Assembly: GCF_900168055.1 (NCBI RefSeq)
Contig: NZ_FUYS01000003.1
Location: 186,001 to 250,000, forward strand
Direction of reading: 5' to 3'
Source: Parapedobacter luteus
GTDB taxonomy: Bacteria > Bacteroidota > Bacteroidia > Sphingobacteriales > Sphingobacteriaceae
DNA: 64,000 bases
This document shows, in pieces, positions 8,890-18,581 of this stretch. The first letter of the stretch is position 1, and each line of letters begins with the position of its first letter. Position numbers and translations under genes: made by a program. The notes beneath the pieces were generated by a model. That model saw nothing but the letters and a program-made list of their open reading frames with translations, searched no databases and was not told the origin of the DNA.

Positions 8890-9660
8890 ATGCAGTGCTC
8901 GAAATTAAGACTCAGATTCCATATGGCCAGGCTCTTAATCAGGGCACTGCATATCATACTCATGGCGATCATCGCGCATACCGTAGCAGCACAGGACACT
9001 GTGCTCACCGGTTATGTACTGGAACTAAACAGTGGAGAACCCCTCCCCTACGTAGAAATCAAAAACCTGAACACCGGTAAACTGGCAGAAAGCTCGGCGG
9101 ATGGAAAGTTCACTATTCCCGTCAAGAAAAATGAGCGATTGCAATTTGAGTACCCCGGCTACCGTACAGATACGCTTGTGGTCATTGAATTTGATATAAA
9201 GCGGGTATATATGACTCCCGATGGCAGTGCAATCCAGATTGACGAGGTACAGATACAGGCGATGACCGACAGCCGCCTGGCAACGGAAATCGAACGTGCC
9301 CGGAAAGAAGGGCAGGTTGCCGAAACGTCCCAACACCGGGGTGGACTGCGTCTCTCGCCATCTCGCTGGCTGGGGCAGGAAGGCCGGCAGGCCCGGCTAC
9401 GCTACCGGTTGTTGCTCGCTGAGCAGGAACGTCGCAAAATCGATGCCCGCTTCACCCCGGAGGCGGTCATGGCTGTCACCCCCCTTAAAGGCGAGGAGCT
9501 GGAATTGTACATGACCAAGTACCGGCCCACCGTCGAATTTTTAGCTGCGGCAGACGAATCTGATCTACGCCTGTATATTATGGATACGTATGCTAAATTC
9601 AAGGAACTGACCCCCAAGCAGCGCGCGGAGATAAAAATTCCTAAACGGGATAACCCTTAA
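8890..9660 (+). CDS. Exported protein with N-terminal carboxypeptidase-regulatory-like domain
   Basis: The protein has 256 residues from the ATG at 8890; a second ATG at 8923 gives a more compact signal peptide (M-A-R-L-L-I-R...V-A-A-Q-D). A beta-sandwich domain of the carboxypeptidase-regulatory type follows at about 35-115 (G-Y-V-L-E-L-N-S-G-E-P-L-P-Y-V). The C-terminal half is helical, charged and unrecognised; it includes E-R-R-K-I-D-A-R-F-T-P. Similar short proteins without a barrel are frequent in Bacteroidota and have no assigned role. It is probably co-transcribed with the M1 peptidase (36 nt gap). Its stop overlaps the convergent dodecin stop by 4 nt. Confidence 0.75.
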   Translation: MQCSKLRLRFHMARLLIRALHIILMAIIAHTVAAQDTVLTGYVLELNSGEPLPYVEIKNLNTGKLAESSADGKFTIPVKKNERLQFEYPGYRTDTLVVIEFDIKRVYMTPDGSAIQIDEVQIQAMTDSRLATEIERARKEGQVAETSQHRGGLRLSPSRWLGQEGRQARLRYRLLLAEQERRKIDARFTPEAVMAVTPLKGEELELYMTKYRPTVEFLAAADESDLRLYIMDTYAKFKELTPKQRAEIKIPKRDNP

Positions 9661-9872
9661 TGCGTTTCACTTCGGTCGACCCGGAACGAAACTTTGCATA
9701 TAGCACCATAGGATGTGATTTCACCATCCTTTACATGTACCTTGAAATCTTTAACGTATACCGAGTCAATATTTTTCACGGTCGCTGACACCTCCTTTAC
9801 CGCGCTACGGATGGCGTCGTCGAAACTGGAATCTGAAGAGGCGATAACCTCAATTACTTTTACAATAGCCAT
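9657..9872 (-). CDS. Dodecin family flavin-binding protein
   Basis: The 71-residue protein matches dodecin along its length: K-V-I-E-V-I-A-S-S, then an amphipathic helix with D-D-A-I-R-S-A-V, then three strands including V-K-D-G-E-I. Dodecins assemble into dodecameric shells that store or buffer flavins in the cytoplasm. An unusually clear Shine-Dalgarno (GGAG, complement of 9880-9883) precedes the ATG. The gene is convergent with the preceding gene and appears to be monocistronic. Confidence 0.93.
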   Translation of the reverse strand: MAIVKVIEVIASSDSSFDDAIRSAVKEVSATVKNIDSVYVKDFKVHVKDGEITSYGAICKVSFRVDRSETH

Positions 9873-10050
9873 AATGTTTCTCCTTTGGTTTTTTTACCTT
9901 TCAATTAAGATACTAACAAACCTGCAAAAACGTTGTTTCGCAAAAGAGACAATGGAGTTTGCTTTTCTACATGCCTTTCTAACTGACTAAAAATCGGATG
10001 GTTGCCGGCATATAAGCACCGACATACACAACACAGAATTTCAACTCGCC

Positions 10051-10869
10051 ATGCTTGAAGTAAAAAACAAAATCGAAGGTTATCAATATATCAAAATCGC
10101 GAGATTTAAGAAAGATATCCGCCGCACTGCACCGCATAGGCACAACAGTTATATGGAATTCATATTTCTCACGAAAGGTGGCGGCATCCACACCATCGAC
10201 GGGAGACCCTACAACGTGACACCGCCGGTGCTGTTTATCGTTCGCCAAGAAGAAGTGCATCACTGGGCGCTGGAGGGCGAGCCTGAAGGCTACGTCATGA
10301 TTATTAAGCAACCGTACGTCGACAACAGCCTGGATAGGGCTTTGAAGGCCCTGCTTTTAAGGCTAAGTGGGCATGTGCGTATACCGATAACCATGCCGGA
10401 TAGCTTGGTTTCACTTTGCGACTTGCTGCTTGTTGAGTGGCAGTACGGACCGACAGTTTCCCTCGGCGGCGAAATCATGGAAGGCTTGCTGAAAGCACTG
10501 CTGGCCAAAATACTTCAACAAGCCCCGTCGGAACGACCGAGGCACATAAACGCCGTTGACACCTTCCAGCGTTTCGAGGCGCTTCTTGGCGAGACCGAAA
10601 CGTTACAAAACAGCGTGGCGCATTACGCCGAGCTGTTGAACACAACGCCACAAAACCTCAATACCGCTTGCCGGAAGGCGGTCGGTGATTCTGCAACTTC
10701 CGTATTGGCTCGGCATATCGTGAATGAAGCCAAACGCCTGCTGCTTTACACGGACATGACCTTGGGCGAAATAGCTGCTCAGCTGGACTTCGGGGATAAC
10801 TCGCATTTTATCAAATATTTTAAGCGGCATACCGGTATGACACCGCATGCTTTCCGCCGTACCGGCTAA
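10051..10869 (+). CDS. AraC family transcriptional regulator
   Basis: The protein has 272 residues. The N-terminal half is cupin-like, with a ligand-binding beta-barrel containing H-R-H-N-S-Y-M-E-F and V-R-Q-E-E-V-H-H-W. The C-terminal 100 residues form two helix-turn-helix units, including L-G-E-I-A-A-Q-L-D-F-G-D-N-S-H-F and the family signature F-K-R-H-T-G-M-T-P-H-A-F-R. The receptor gene that follows 98 nt downstream on the same strand is a plausible target; the ligand is unknown. Confidence 0.92.
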   Translation: MLEVKNKIEGYQYIKIARFKKDIRRTAPHRHNSYMEFIFLTKGGGIHTIDGRPYNVTPPVLFIVRQEEVHHWALEGEPEGYVMIIKQPYVDNSLDRALKALLLRLSGHVRIPITMPDSLVSLCDLLLVEWQYGPTVSLGGEIMEGLLKALLAKILQQAPSERPRHINAVDTFQRFEALLGETETLQNSVAHYAELLNTTPQNLNTACRKAVGDSATSVLARHIVNEAKRLLLYTDMTLGEIAAQLDFGDNSHFIKYFKRHTGMTPHAFRRTG

Positions 10870-10936
10870 TCATTTAGTGTATCGTTTTATACCGTGCTAT
10901 TTTCAAATCGACCGCATTCGCGGAGCACAAGGCACT

Positions 10937-10944
10937 TATCTTTG
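10937..10944 (+). promoter_or_regulatory. TAnnTTTG -10 element of the 10968 receptor
   Basis: TATCTTTG is an exact -10 match ending 23 nt before the ATG at 10968, inside the AraC-receptor gap. No TTTG is seen at the -33 position, which fits a promoter that needs an activator. Confidence 0.5.
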
Positions 10945-10967
10945 CGGCGGAAAAAATACGATTCACT

Positions 10968-13475
10968 ATGAAATTGATGCTGAATACCGGCAATGTGCTC
11001 CGGGCAGCCCTCACCCGTCTGACGTTCGATGTGGCATTAGCCGGCTTCTTATTTTCGCTGGCAACGGTACCGGCATTTGCGCAAACGGGATCTATTGCGG
11101 GAGTCGCATTTGACCAGACGGCGGGGACGCCGCTGGGGTTTGTCAGCGTGTCATTGCATCAAGCTGGTGACTCGGCGCTGGTCGACGGGCAACTCTCCGA
11201 TACAACAGGCACCTTCAAGTTTGACCGGCTGAAACAGGGCAGTTACTTCGTTCGCCTGCAGTTTCTGGGCTATAATCCGACTGAATCTGCGCAGGTAACC
11301 GTGACCGGCAACCAGCACATCGAGCTGGGCCGGATTGGATTGGAAGCGAACCCGCTGCTCCTCAATGAAGTGGAGGTAACCGGACAGCAGTTGCAAAGTA
11401 TAAATAAGATAGATAAGCAGGTTTATAAAGCCGAACAATTCCAGGCTGCCAAAGGAGGCACAGCCATCGATGTAATCCGTAACATGCCCGCAGTCTCGGT
11501 GGACGGACAGGGCCAGATTACACTCCGTGGTGCGCAAGGGTTTCTGGTATTGATTAATGGCAAGCCCGTACAGACGGATGCCGCCACGATGCTGAGTCAA
11601 CTACCGGCAAACCAGGTAGAGCACATCGAATTGATTACCTCCCCTTCAGCCAAATATGACCCCGATGGCAGGGGCGGCATCATTAACATCACCACTAAAA
11701 AAGGGGTTGACGACGGATTTGCACTTTTGGCGAACCTACAGGGAGGCCTGCCTTCCATAGAAGACTATGGGAACCCGGAAAGCCAACAGCGCTACGGTGC
11801 GGATGTGACAGTCAATTACCGGAAACGCGAGTGGGATATATCGGCAAGCGCTAACTACCTACGCAACGATAATGCGGGCCTCCGAGACGGTGATGTATAC
11901 ACGGTGATCGGCGATCGGAAGACGTCATTTCCGTCCTACGGAGAGCGCAGCTTTGACAAATACAACTACGGCGGCCGGTTCAATGTAAGCTACACGCCCG
12001 ATAAACGCAACCAATTTTCCTTGGGCTTTTTCGCCGGCCATAAATTTCAAGATCGGACGGCTGATATCAATTACAACAACGTCACTACAGACCTAATAAC
12101 GGGTGCAACCATCGGCCAAAGGCAATACTTCAATGCCAACCTTCAACGTAAGCAGGGCAATTTCATGCTGGGTAATTTTGATTATACCCACAGCTTTGGG
12201 GACGGTTCGTCATTAAGTTTCTCCACGCTTTATGAACGGGCCAATCTGTACGGATCAACCCTGAACCGCAATATTGAGTTGTCTGATACCGTCCAAAATA
12301 CGGTAAGCACCTACCGGAATCCGCTTGACGGGATCCGTAGCAAAATCGACTTTTCTACCCCTGTCTGGAATGGCGTATGGGAAACCGGCTATCAATACCG
12401 ACGGGATGCGCAAGATGGCAGGTTTATCTACGAGGTTAAGGAAGCGGGCGACTTGGATTTCGCAGCCGTACCGGAATTCAGTGGCGATGTCGTCGCGGTC
12501 AACCAGATTCACTCCGTCTATACGCAATATTCGGGCAACAGTGGTAAGCTGGCATACATGGGCGGTCTGCGCTATGAGTATGCAAACCGGGATTTGCGGG
12601 TCCGCTCACTGGGCGACGACGACTATGTGCTGAACCTACATAACCTTTTCCCTTCAGCAAGCGTCTTGTACACGATTGACGACCGCTGGAAAGTCAAAGG
12701 TGGGCTAAGCCGCCGGGTGCAACGGACCAGTAATTTTGAGCTAAACCCAATTCCCGAACGGGAACATTCTGAAACGCTCGAGCAGGGCGATGCAAACCTA
12801 CTGCCTGAATTTATATACCTGGCTGAACTGGGCATCGTGCGGGATTTTAAGGGCGGCTCTGTCTTTACCACCGTTTATTTCCAGGATATCCAAAATCCTA
12901 TCCAGCGCGTCAACAGTGTGTTTGCCGATACCATCCTGAATCGCGTTTTCACCAACGCCGATAGGGCGGTCCGGGCAGGTGTAGAGCTTGGCATCAATTA
13001 CAATCCGGTAAAATGGGCCCAACTTTACCTTGGATCCAACGCATACCGGAGTACAACGCGTGGGGTAGTGCTCGATTACGCAGACGAAATGGAGAACCAA
13101 GCGTGGGTATATGCCATCAACGGAAATGCAAACTTCCAGCTAACTCAGCAGTTCAGTATCCAGGGCAATGTAAACTATTTATCTGCCCGGCCAACGGTGC
13201 AAGGGGAAGATTCCCGGTTCCTTTCGCCCAATCTATCGTTGAAACACACGTTTTTCGACGGCGCCCTCACTGCGCTTGTGCAATGGCAGAACATCGGGAT
13301 GGGACTCTTGCCTAGCAACGAACAACGGATTACGACCTGGGCACCTGATTTCTACACGACAACAAATTACATTTATGAGACTGACGTGATTATGCTCAAC
13401 CTCTCGTTTAACCTAAACAGGCTGACCCGTCAGCTCAGGCTTCCCGGAAGTGAATTTGGCGAAAAAGAATTCTAA
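10968..13475 (+). CDS. Outer-membrane receptor, TonB-receptor-like beta-barrel
   Basis: The protein has 835 residues and the same architecture as the 4002 receptor. A signal peptide ends near A-F-A-Q at residue 39. The carboxypeptidase-regulatory-like domain spans about 42-125 (G-T-P-L-G-F-V-S-V-S-L). A plug-like region at about 150-240 has R-N-M-P-A-V-S-V-D-G and G-G-I-I-N-I-T-T. The remainder is a beta-barrel. It transports an unknown substrate across the outer membrane, probably TonB-dependent. The AraC regulator immediately upstream and an own -10 element suggest inducible expression. The tRNA-Leu terminator lies 6 nt after the stop, on the other strand. Confidence 0.88.
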   Translation: MKLMLNTGNVLRAALTRLTFDVALAGFLFSLATVPAFAQTGSIAGVAFDQTAGTPLGFVSVSLHQAGDSALVDGQLSDTTGTFKFDRLKQGSYFVRLQFLGYNPTESAQVTVTGNQHIELGRIGLEANPLLLNEVEVTGQQLQSINKIDKQVYKAEQFQAAKGGTAIDVIRNMPAVSVDGQGQITLRGAQGFLVLINGKPVQTDAATMLSQLPANQVEHIELITSPSAKYDPDGRGGIINITTKKGVDDGFALLANLQGGLPSIEDYGNPESQQRYGADVTVNYRKREWDISASANYLRNDNAGLRDGDVYTVIGDRKTSFPSYGERSFDKYNYGGRFNVSYTPDKRNQFSLGFFAGHKFQDRTADINYNNVTTDLITGATIGQRQYFNANLQRKQGNFMLGNFDYTHSFGDGSSLSFSTLYERANLYGSTLNRNIELSDTVQNTVSTYRNPLDGIRSKIDFSTPVWNGVWETGYQYRRDAQDGRFIYEVKEAGDLDFAAVPEFSGDVVAVNQIHSVYTQYSGNSGKLAYMGGLRYEYANRDLRVRSLGDDDYVLNLHNLFPSASVLYTIDDRWKVKGGLSRRVQRTSNFELNPIPEREHSETLEQGDANLLPEFIYLAELGIVRDFKGGSVFTTVYFQDIQNPIQRVNSVFADTILNRVFTNADRAVRAGVELGINYNPVKWAQLYLGSNAYRSTTRGVVLDYADEMENQAWVYAINGNANFQLTQQFSIQGNVNYLSARPTVQGEDSRFLSPNLSLKHTFFDGALTALVQWQNIGMGLLPSNEQRITTWAPDFYTTTNYIYETDVIMLNLSFNLNRLTRQLRLPGSEFGEKEF

Positions 13476-13481
13476 GTTGCA

Positions 13482-13517
13482 TAAAAACAAAAACACCCCT
13501 GCTTTCGCAGCGGTGTT
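13482..13517 (-). terminator. Rho-independent terminator of tRNA-Leu
   Basis: Read on the minus strand, a hairpin (arms 13492-13502 and 13507-13517, one C/C mismatch, TTTC/GAAA loop) is followed by a T-rich tract (complement of 13482-13491). It lies just after the tRNA-Leu 3' end. Confidence 0.8.
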
Positions 13518-13525
13518 CTTCGTTG

Positions 13526-13608
13526 TGCGGAAGAGCAGATTCGAACTGCCACGCCCGTAGGGCGCCACCCCCTCAAGATGGTGCGTCTACCAATTTCGCC
13601 ACTTCCGC
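13526..13608 (-). tRNA. tRNA-Leu (anticodon GAG)
   Basis: The 83-nt gene has a complete 7-bp acceptor stem (GCGGAAG / CTTCCGC), an anticodon arm with loop TTGAGGG giving GAG, and a long class II variable arm. The T-arm reads GTTCGAATC. CCA is not encoded. Confidence 0.95.
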
Positions 13609-13742
13609 AGAGGATTTTTTACTGGCGCAAACTTAGATAAAATTGTATTGATATGCAAGTTTAAAGAAACTGCATATAAAACAATTTTGCCGTTCGCTTA
13701 TCTGCCGCCAAAAGACATGTTTGCCGGTTGAGAAAACGTAAT

Positions 13743-14648
13743 TTATCGGCTAATTGCTGTCTCTTGCAAAGTTGGCAAAAGGTGTTTGTCAATCAATGTT
13801 TGGATAATTCCATCTACCAGCCCCACCCTGGGCACAATAATCTGCCGTAAGTGGCCGTACTTCATCAAGGTAAGGAAAATCTCGCATGCGGGAATGATGA
13901 CATCTGCACGGTCATTGTTTAAGCCTAACACATTGATTCGGTCTTTCAGCGAAAACGAACTGAGGTACTCATACAGCGATTTCAATTTGGCATAAGAAAT
14001 AGGCTTGTCCTCCTTATCACTCGCCAGCCTTGATAGCTTGTTGATGTTGCCGCCAGTGCCGATGCCATAAACCGCTTTAAACATACGGGTATGCGTTTTT
14101 ACCCAGGTTTTCATTTCTTCCCAGGTTTCCTCTTTATCTTGGTTGTCTAAGATACGGATGGTACCGATGTTGAACGATGCAGAAGCGACGAGTTTGGTAT
14201 CGGCAAAGACCGACAGCTCCGTGCTGCCTCCGCCCACATCGATATACAAATATGCTTTTTTGTTTCCGAGGTGCTGCTCGATGTGACTACTGTAAATAAT
14301 CCGGGCTTCTTCGCTCCCATCGATAATTTGCAGGTCAATCCCGGTATCCTTGATTTCGTTGACCAAAACGCTGCCGTTTTCAGCTTCGCGCATGGCCGAG
14401 GTGGCACAGGCCATGTATTCACTTACTCGATATACATCCATCAGATTGCGAAATGCCGACATCGTCTTCACCAAATCCACCGCTTTTGGCTCAGATATCT
14501 TACGGTCGATAAAAGCGTCGTCGCCAAGGCGCAATGGCACCCGCACCAAGGTGTTTTTTTTGAATGATACGATGTCATTGTTTTGAATAATATCGGCTAT
14601 CAATAGCCTCACTGCATTCGATCCGATGTCTATAGCTGCGTACCTCAC
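13743..14648 (-). CDS. ppx: Exopolyphosphatase, Ppx/GppA family
   Basis: The protein has 301 residues. The ASKHA phosphate-1 motif A-I-D-I-G-S-N-A-V-R-L-L is at the N-terminus, and phosphate-2 D-V-G-G-G-S-T-E-L is near residue 145. It has only the two N-terminal ATPase-fold domains, about 300 residues, as in short Ppx proteins without the HD-like C-terminus of E. coli Ppx. It hydrolyses terminal phosphates of polyphosphate or pppGpp; context favours polyphosphate because ppk1 ends 6 nt upstream in the same operon. Confidence 0.92.
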   Translation of the reverse strand: MRYAAIDIGSNAVRLLIADIIQNNDIVSFKKNTLVRVPLRLGDDAFIDRKISEPKAVDLVKTMSAFRNLMDVYRVSEYMACATSAMREAENGSVLVNEIKDTGIDLQIIDGSEEARIIYSSHIEQHLGNKKAYLYIDVGGGSTELSVFADTKLVASASFNIGTIRILDNQDKEETWEEMKTWVKTHTRMFKAVYGIGTGGNINKLSRLASDKEDKPISYAKLKSLYEYLSSFSLKDRINVLGLNNDRADVIIPACEIFLTLMKYGHLRQIIVPRVGLVDGIIQTLIDKHLLPTLQETAISR

Positions 14649-14654
14649 GATTGA

Positions 14655-16721
14655 TTATGATTTATATTTCAGATAATTGTAAATGTCCTCCTGTGCGCGA
14701 TGCCTGATTTTGCTTTTGGCACCGATGTATCGGTTATTATTCAGTTGGTTTATTTCACGAGCTTTGCTATTGTCTTTCAGTTGGATGTCGATGATGTCGC
14801 GAATTTCTTTTCGGACACGTGCGTCGACAATCGGAAACGCCACCTCTACCCGGCGATCGATGTTGCGGGTCATCATATCAGCAGACGACAGGTAAATCAA
14901 CTCCTCTCCCCCATTGCCAAATATCCATACGCGTGCATGCTCCAGATAACGGTCTACAATGCTCCTCACGGTGATACGCTCGCTAAAACCAGCTTGCCCA
15001 GGCACCAGGCAGCACATGCCTCGTACGATGAGCTGAATGGTCACCCCCGCGTTATTGGCTTCATAAAGCTTCTCAATCACTCCTTCATCGGACAAGCTGT
15101 TCATCTTTAAAATCATGTAACCCCGTTTTCCGGATTTCGCGATTGTTATTTCGTTGGCGATCAGTTGATACAATCGCTGGCGGGTTTCCAAAGGCGAGGT
15201 GATGATGGTCTTATACCCGCGATGGAACGTCTGCTTTTCCAGCCCCTTGAAAAGACGTCTCAAATCTTTTGTAATCAACGGGTTGACGGTAAACAAACTG
15301 TGATCGCAGTAGATCTTGGCTGTTTTCTCGTTGAAATTGCCCGTAGCCAGGTTGGCATAATAGACCAATCCACGCTTTTCACGGCGCGCAACGAGGCAGA
15401 TCTTCGCGTGCACCTTATACTGGACGACGCCAATATTTACATTCACGCCTCCCTCCTCCAGCCGATTACGCCAATAGATATTTGCCTCTTCATCAAAACG
15501 GGCCTTCAGCTCCAATAAACAGTTGACCTTTTTACCATTTTGTGCAGCATTGATGAGTGCATTGATGACACTGGAGTTTTCGGCCAACCGGTACAGACAG
15601 ATATTGATTTCCTTAACCTTGGGATCTATCGCTGCCTCCCGTAAGAAATGGACGATATAGTCGAAAGATTGGTAGGGCAAGCTCACCAAGTAATCACGTT
15701 GCGCCATTTGGCTAAATATGCTTCGGCCTAAATCCATGTTGCTGACACGCAATTGGGGCATGGGCGGGTATTCCAATAATGGACCGCCTACATTTGGAAA
15801 ATCGACAAAATCTTTAAAGTTGTGGTACCGGCCGCCCGGAATGAGTGCTTCCGGGTCCAATAGCATACGAGAAACCAAATAATTAAGTGCATCCAACGGT
15901 ATGTCGCTGTCGTACAGCAACCGCATAGGCCGCCCTTTGTCCCGCCGTTGCAGGCTGTGCAACAAGGCGTCTACAAATTTTTCGCTCATGTTGGCATCAA
16001 TGTCCAACTCGGCATCGCGTGTAAGCTGTATGCTGTACGCCTCTATGGTGTCGTACTCAAAGATGAAAAACAGGTCATCCAAGCAGTATCGGATAATATC
16101 ATCCAGCAAGATAATAAACTTCAGCCCCCTGTTTTCGGGCAATATCAGGAAGCGCGACATGATCGTGGTGGGTATTTCGACGAGCGCATACCTGATTTTT
16201 TTACGGAAGGTCAGCTTTACGATAAAGTAAATGTGCCTATCTTTCAATTCGGGAAACGGCTTTGTCGCATTGTCGGTTTCCAGCATAATGGGAACAAGCG
16301 TGGGCAATACATGCCGTCGAAAATATTCCCGCACATAACTACCCCGTGCGACATTCAGCTGTTGTTCATTGATGATGAAAATCTTCTGTGCTTCCAGCTC
16401 TTTGATAATTTCCTGTTCGTAGAGGTAGTCAAACCTCTTCTCGAGCCGGACCACGATATTTTTAATATCGTTTAAGATTTTCTTCGGGTTGAACCCGAGC
16501 ATGGTCTTGGTTTTGTTGTTTATATCTACCAGACGGTTAAGCGTTGCCACCCTTACGCGGTAGAACTCATCCAGATTGGAAGAAAAAATAGCCAAAAACC
16601 GGAGCCGTTCTATCAACGGAACTGTCTTGTCTGCAGCCTCCTGCAGCACCCGCTCGTTGAAATACAACCAACTTAGCTCTCGGTTTATTAGGGGGAATTT
16701 TCGCTTCACAACTGTTAACAT
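14655..16721 (-). CDS. ppk1: Polyphosphate kinase 1
   Basis: The protein has 688 residues and makes polyphosphate from ATP reversibly. The N-terminus begins N-R-E-L-S-W-L-Y-F-N-E-R-V, the family opening. The phosphorylated histidine lies in V-Q-Y-K-V-H-A-K-I, followed by the glycine-rich N-L-A-T-G-N-F-N-E. A second catalytic region is I-V-R-G-M-C-C-L. The four expected domains are present at usual length. It is followed by ppx 6 nt later, so synthesis and degradation enzymes are co-transcribed. Confidence 0.96.
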   Translation of the reverse strand: MLTVVKRKFPLINRELSWLYFNERVLQEAADKTVPLIERLRFLAIFSSNLDEFYRVRVATLNRLVDINNKTKTMLGFNPKKILNDIKNIVVRLEKRFDYLYEQEIIKELEAQKIFIINEQQLNVARGSYVREYFRRHVLPTLVPIMLETDNATKPFPELKDRHIYFIVKLTFRKKIRYALVEIPTTIMSRFLILPENRGLKFIILLDDIIRYCLDDLFFIFEYDTIEAYSIQLTRDAELDIDANMSEKFVDALLHSLQRRDKGRPMRLLYDSDIPLDALNYLVSRMLLDPEALIPGGRYHNFKDFVDFPNVGGPLLEYPPMPQLRVSNMDLGRSIFSQMAQRDYLVSLPYQSFDYIVHFLREAAIDPKVKEINICLYRLAENSSVINALINAAQNGKKVNCLLELKARFDEEANIYWRNRLEEGGVNVNIGVVQYKVHAKICLVARREKRGLVYYANLATGNFNEKTAKIYCDHSLFTVNPLITKDLRRLFKGLEKQTFHRGYKTIITSPLETRQRLYQLIANEITIAKSGKRGYMILKMNSLSDEGVIEKLYEANNAGVTIQLIVRGMCCLVPGQAGFSERITVRSIVDRYLEHARVWIFGNGGEELIYLSSADMMTRNIDRRVEVAFPIVDARVRKEIRDIIDIQLKDNSKAREINQLNNNRYIGAKSKIRHRAQEDIYNYLKYKS

Positions 16722-16873
16722 ACGGCCGTCTTAAGTTAATGGGCCAATAATAACAATGCAAAGTTTTGTTAGTGTTAATCGTGTGTTAATTCACCATGAC
16801 CAAACATCGTATTGATAATAGGCTTCACGTTTTTGACGGCGGAATTTACTATACTTGATTTCATTCGCTACGG

Positions 16874-17905
16874 TCACCCGTTCCAGGCCGGCTGCTCCAG
16901 GATTTCCATTTGCCAAAGGATTTCCTCTGGTTTGACCGGGAAGGGCTCTCCTTTCCGTATTTGTGCATATACGGCATTGAACAGATCATTATAATCGCCT
17001 TTCAATGCTTCCCGATAGCGCATTTCGCGGTCGCCGTTCGGTTTAATAAGGGTAATCAATCCCTCTTTTCCCGGAGGCTCTATTCCGTACCCCGGATCTT
17101 TCGGGGAAATCCCCCCTTGCAACTGATCTTCCTGCACATCTGCCCGTACTTTTTGGAACGAACCTTTCGTGCCATGTAGTACATACGCTGGCAAGGGATT
17201 GGCCACCAATAGACTGGCGTGGATAAATACGGTAAATCCTTTGGGGTAGGTAAGCACAAGCGTGGAAAAATCATCCACCTCCGAACCTGGGCGATGACTG
17301 GACACTATTTTTATGCTCTTTTCCGGCTTTCCGAACAAGCTAATCACTTGATCAAGCAGGTGGGGGCCTAAGTCATATAAAACTCCGCTCCCTGGAATCT
17401 TTTGTTCTTTGAAGGTTTTGGGGCTTTTCTCCATACGGTATCGATCGAACCGCACATGCAATTCGATCAACTCTCCCAATGTCTGGCGTTCAACCACACG
17501 TTTAAGCAATTTAAAGTCGCTATCCCAACGACGGTTTTGGAAAACCATCACATGCTTGCCCACTTCCTTACTTAAGTTGAACAGCCGTCTAGCATCATCG
17601 CTGTTGGGGGCGAATGGCTTTTCTACCAAGATATGCTTTCCTGCCTTTAATGCTTGTGTCGCATAGTCTACATGGGTGTCGTTGGGCGTATTAACGATGA
17701 CAAGCTCTATCTTTTCATCATTGAGCAATTCTTCTACCGAATTGTAACTGATAACGGACGGATATCGTTGATGTGCCCGTTTTTCATGCCGCTCCACCAC
17801 AGCTCGCAATTCAAACCGCGATTTTTCGTGAATGAATGGCGCATGAAAGACTCTCCCCGACATCCCATACGACAAAATACCGGTGACAATGCTTTTTTTT
17901 GACAT
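16874..17905 (-). CDS. Gfo/Idh/MocA family oxidoreductase
   Basis: The protein has 343 residues. An N-terminal Rossmann fold has G-I-L-S-Y-G-M-S-G-R-V, V-N-T-P-N-D-T-H and the E-K-P-F motif that holds the NAD(P) site. The C-terminal alpha/beta domain includes Y-D-L-G-P-H-L-L-D-Q. It resembles the YvaA/YdgJ-type scyllo-inositol or sugar dehydrogenases, but the substrate is not determined. It follows the DUF4142 lipoprotein gene with a 15-nt gap and probably shares the promoter at 18526. Confidence 0.88.
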   Translation of the reverse strand: MSKKSIVTGILSYGMSGRVFHAPFIHEKSRFELRAVVERHEKRAHQRYPSVISYNSVEELLNDEKIELVIVNTPNDTHVDYATQALKAGKHILVEKPFAPNSDDARRLFNLSKEVGKHVMVFQNRRWDSDFKLLKRVVERQTLGELIELHVRFDRYRMEKSPKTFKEQKIPGSGVLYDLGPHLLDQVISLFGKPEKSIKIVSSHRPGSEVDDFSTLVLTYPKGFTVFIHASLLVANPLPAYVLHGTKGSFQKVRADVQEDQLQGGISPKDPGYGIEPPGKEGLITLIKPNGDREMRYREALKGDYNDLFNAVYAQIRKGEPFPVKPEEILWQMEILEQPAWNG

Positions 17906-17920
17906 GGCAATACTTGTTTA

Positions 17921-18478
17921 TCAGTGATGAGCCCCGTGATCAGCTTTGCCGCCCGAAAGTGCAAAAACCTCTTCTACCGCTGGTAACTTCTCGTGGGCGT
18001 ATGTCCTCAACGTTTTAGCGGTATTCCGTTCGGCTCGCCTCAATTGCTCTAAAATAGTACCTTGCTCATGCTGAACATGCGCAATGTAGGCTTCGCTGCT
18101 GAAACTTCCCAAACTGTCAGTTGAAAAATGATGTGGCACCGAAAAACCAGGCATCCCCGGATCCGGCAGCACCACAAAATGAACTTCGGCAAGGCTTTCC
18201 AACTCCGGAATCATCCCTTCATAGGTTTCAATAACCTTTGCCGCCAATTCCTTCGCTGCTGAGGAAGCGGGCGCCGATTGCACATACGTGGCCAATTGAG
18301 TTTCAAACTTGGCCTTTTCATGTAACAACTTAAAAAAGACGTATCCATCCGTATCGACGTCCGTTTCATTGTTGTAAAGCACTGCCCGGCTGACAGGTTC
18401 CCCCGCATGCCTTGTACAGGAACTTATTGCTACAACTAAAGACAACCCCGCAATCCTGGAAATGTGTTTAAAGTTCAT
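17921..18478 (-). CDS. DUF4142 lipoprotein
   Basis: The protein has 185 residues. The N-terminus has a lipobox (V-A-I-S-S-C) with the lipidated cysteine near residue 22. The mature part is mostly helical, as in the ferritin-like DUF4142 family, and includes F-F-K-L-L-H-E-K-A-K-F-E and I-A-H-V-Q-H-E-Q. The C-terminus is His-rich (H-G-A-H-H). DUF4142 proteins are periplasmic and often stress-linked; no activity is established. Confidence 0.75.
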   Translation of the reverse strand: MNFKHISRIAGLSLVVAISSCTRHAGEPVSRAVLYNNETDVDTDGYVFFKLLHEKAKFETQLATYVQSAPASSAAKELAAKVIETYEGMIPELESLAEVHFVVLPDPGMPGFSVPHHFSTDSLGSFSSEAYIAHVQHEQGTILEQLRRAERNTAKTLRTYAHEKLPAVEEVFALSGGKADHGAHH

Positions 18479-18525
18479 ACACTATAAATTTTTAAAAGGC
18501 TACACTATTTGTTTATTTGAAGCAA

Positions 18526-18557
18526 CAAACATAGCTAAAAAATGTGACGCCTGCCAA
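18526..18557 (-). promoter_or_regulatory. Promoter of the DUF4142-oxidoreductase operon
   Basis: On the minus strand a -33 TTG (complement of 18555-18557) is separated by 21 nt from an exact -10 TATGTTTG (complement of 18526-18533). Transcription would begin about 40 nt before the ATG at 18478. Confidence 0.6.
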
Positions 18558-18581
18558 CAATTTTGTCACATCAAGCCCCCA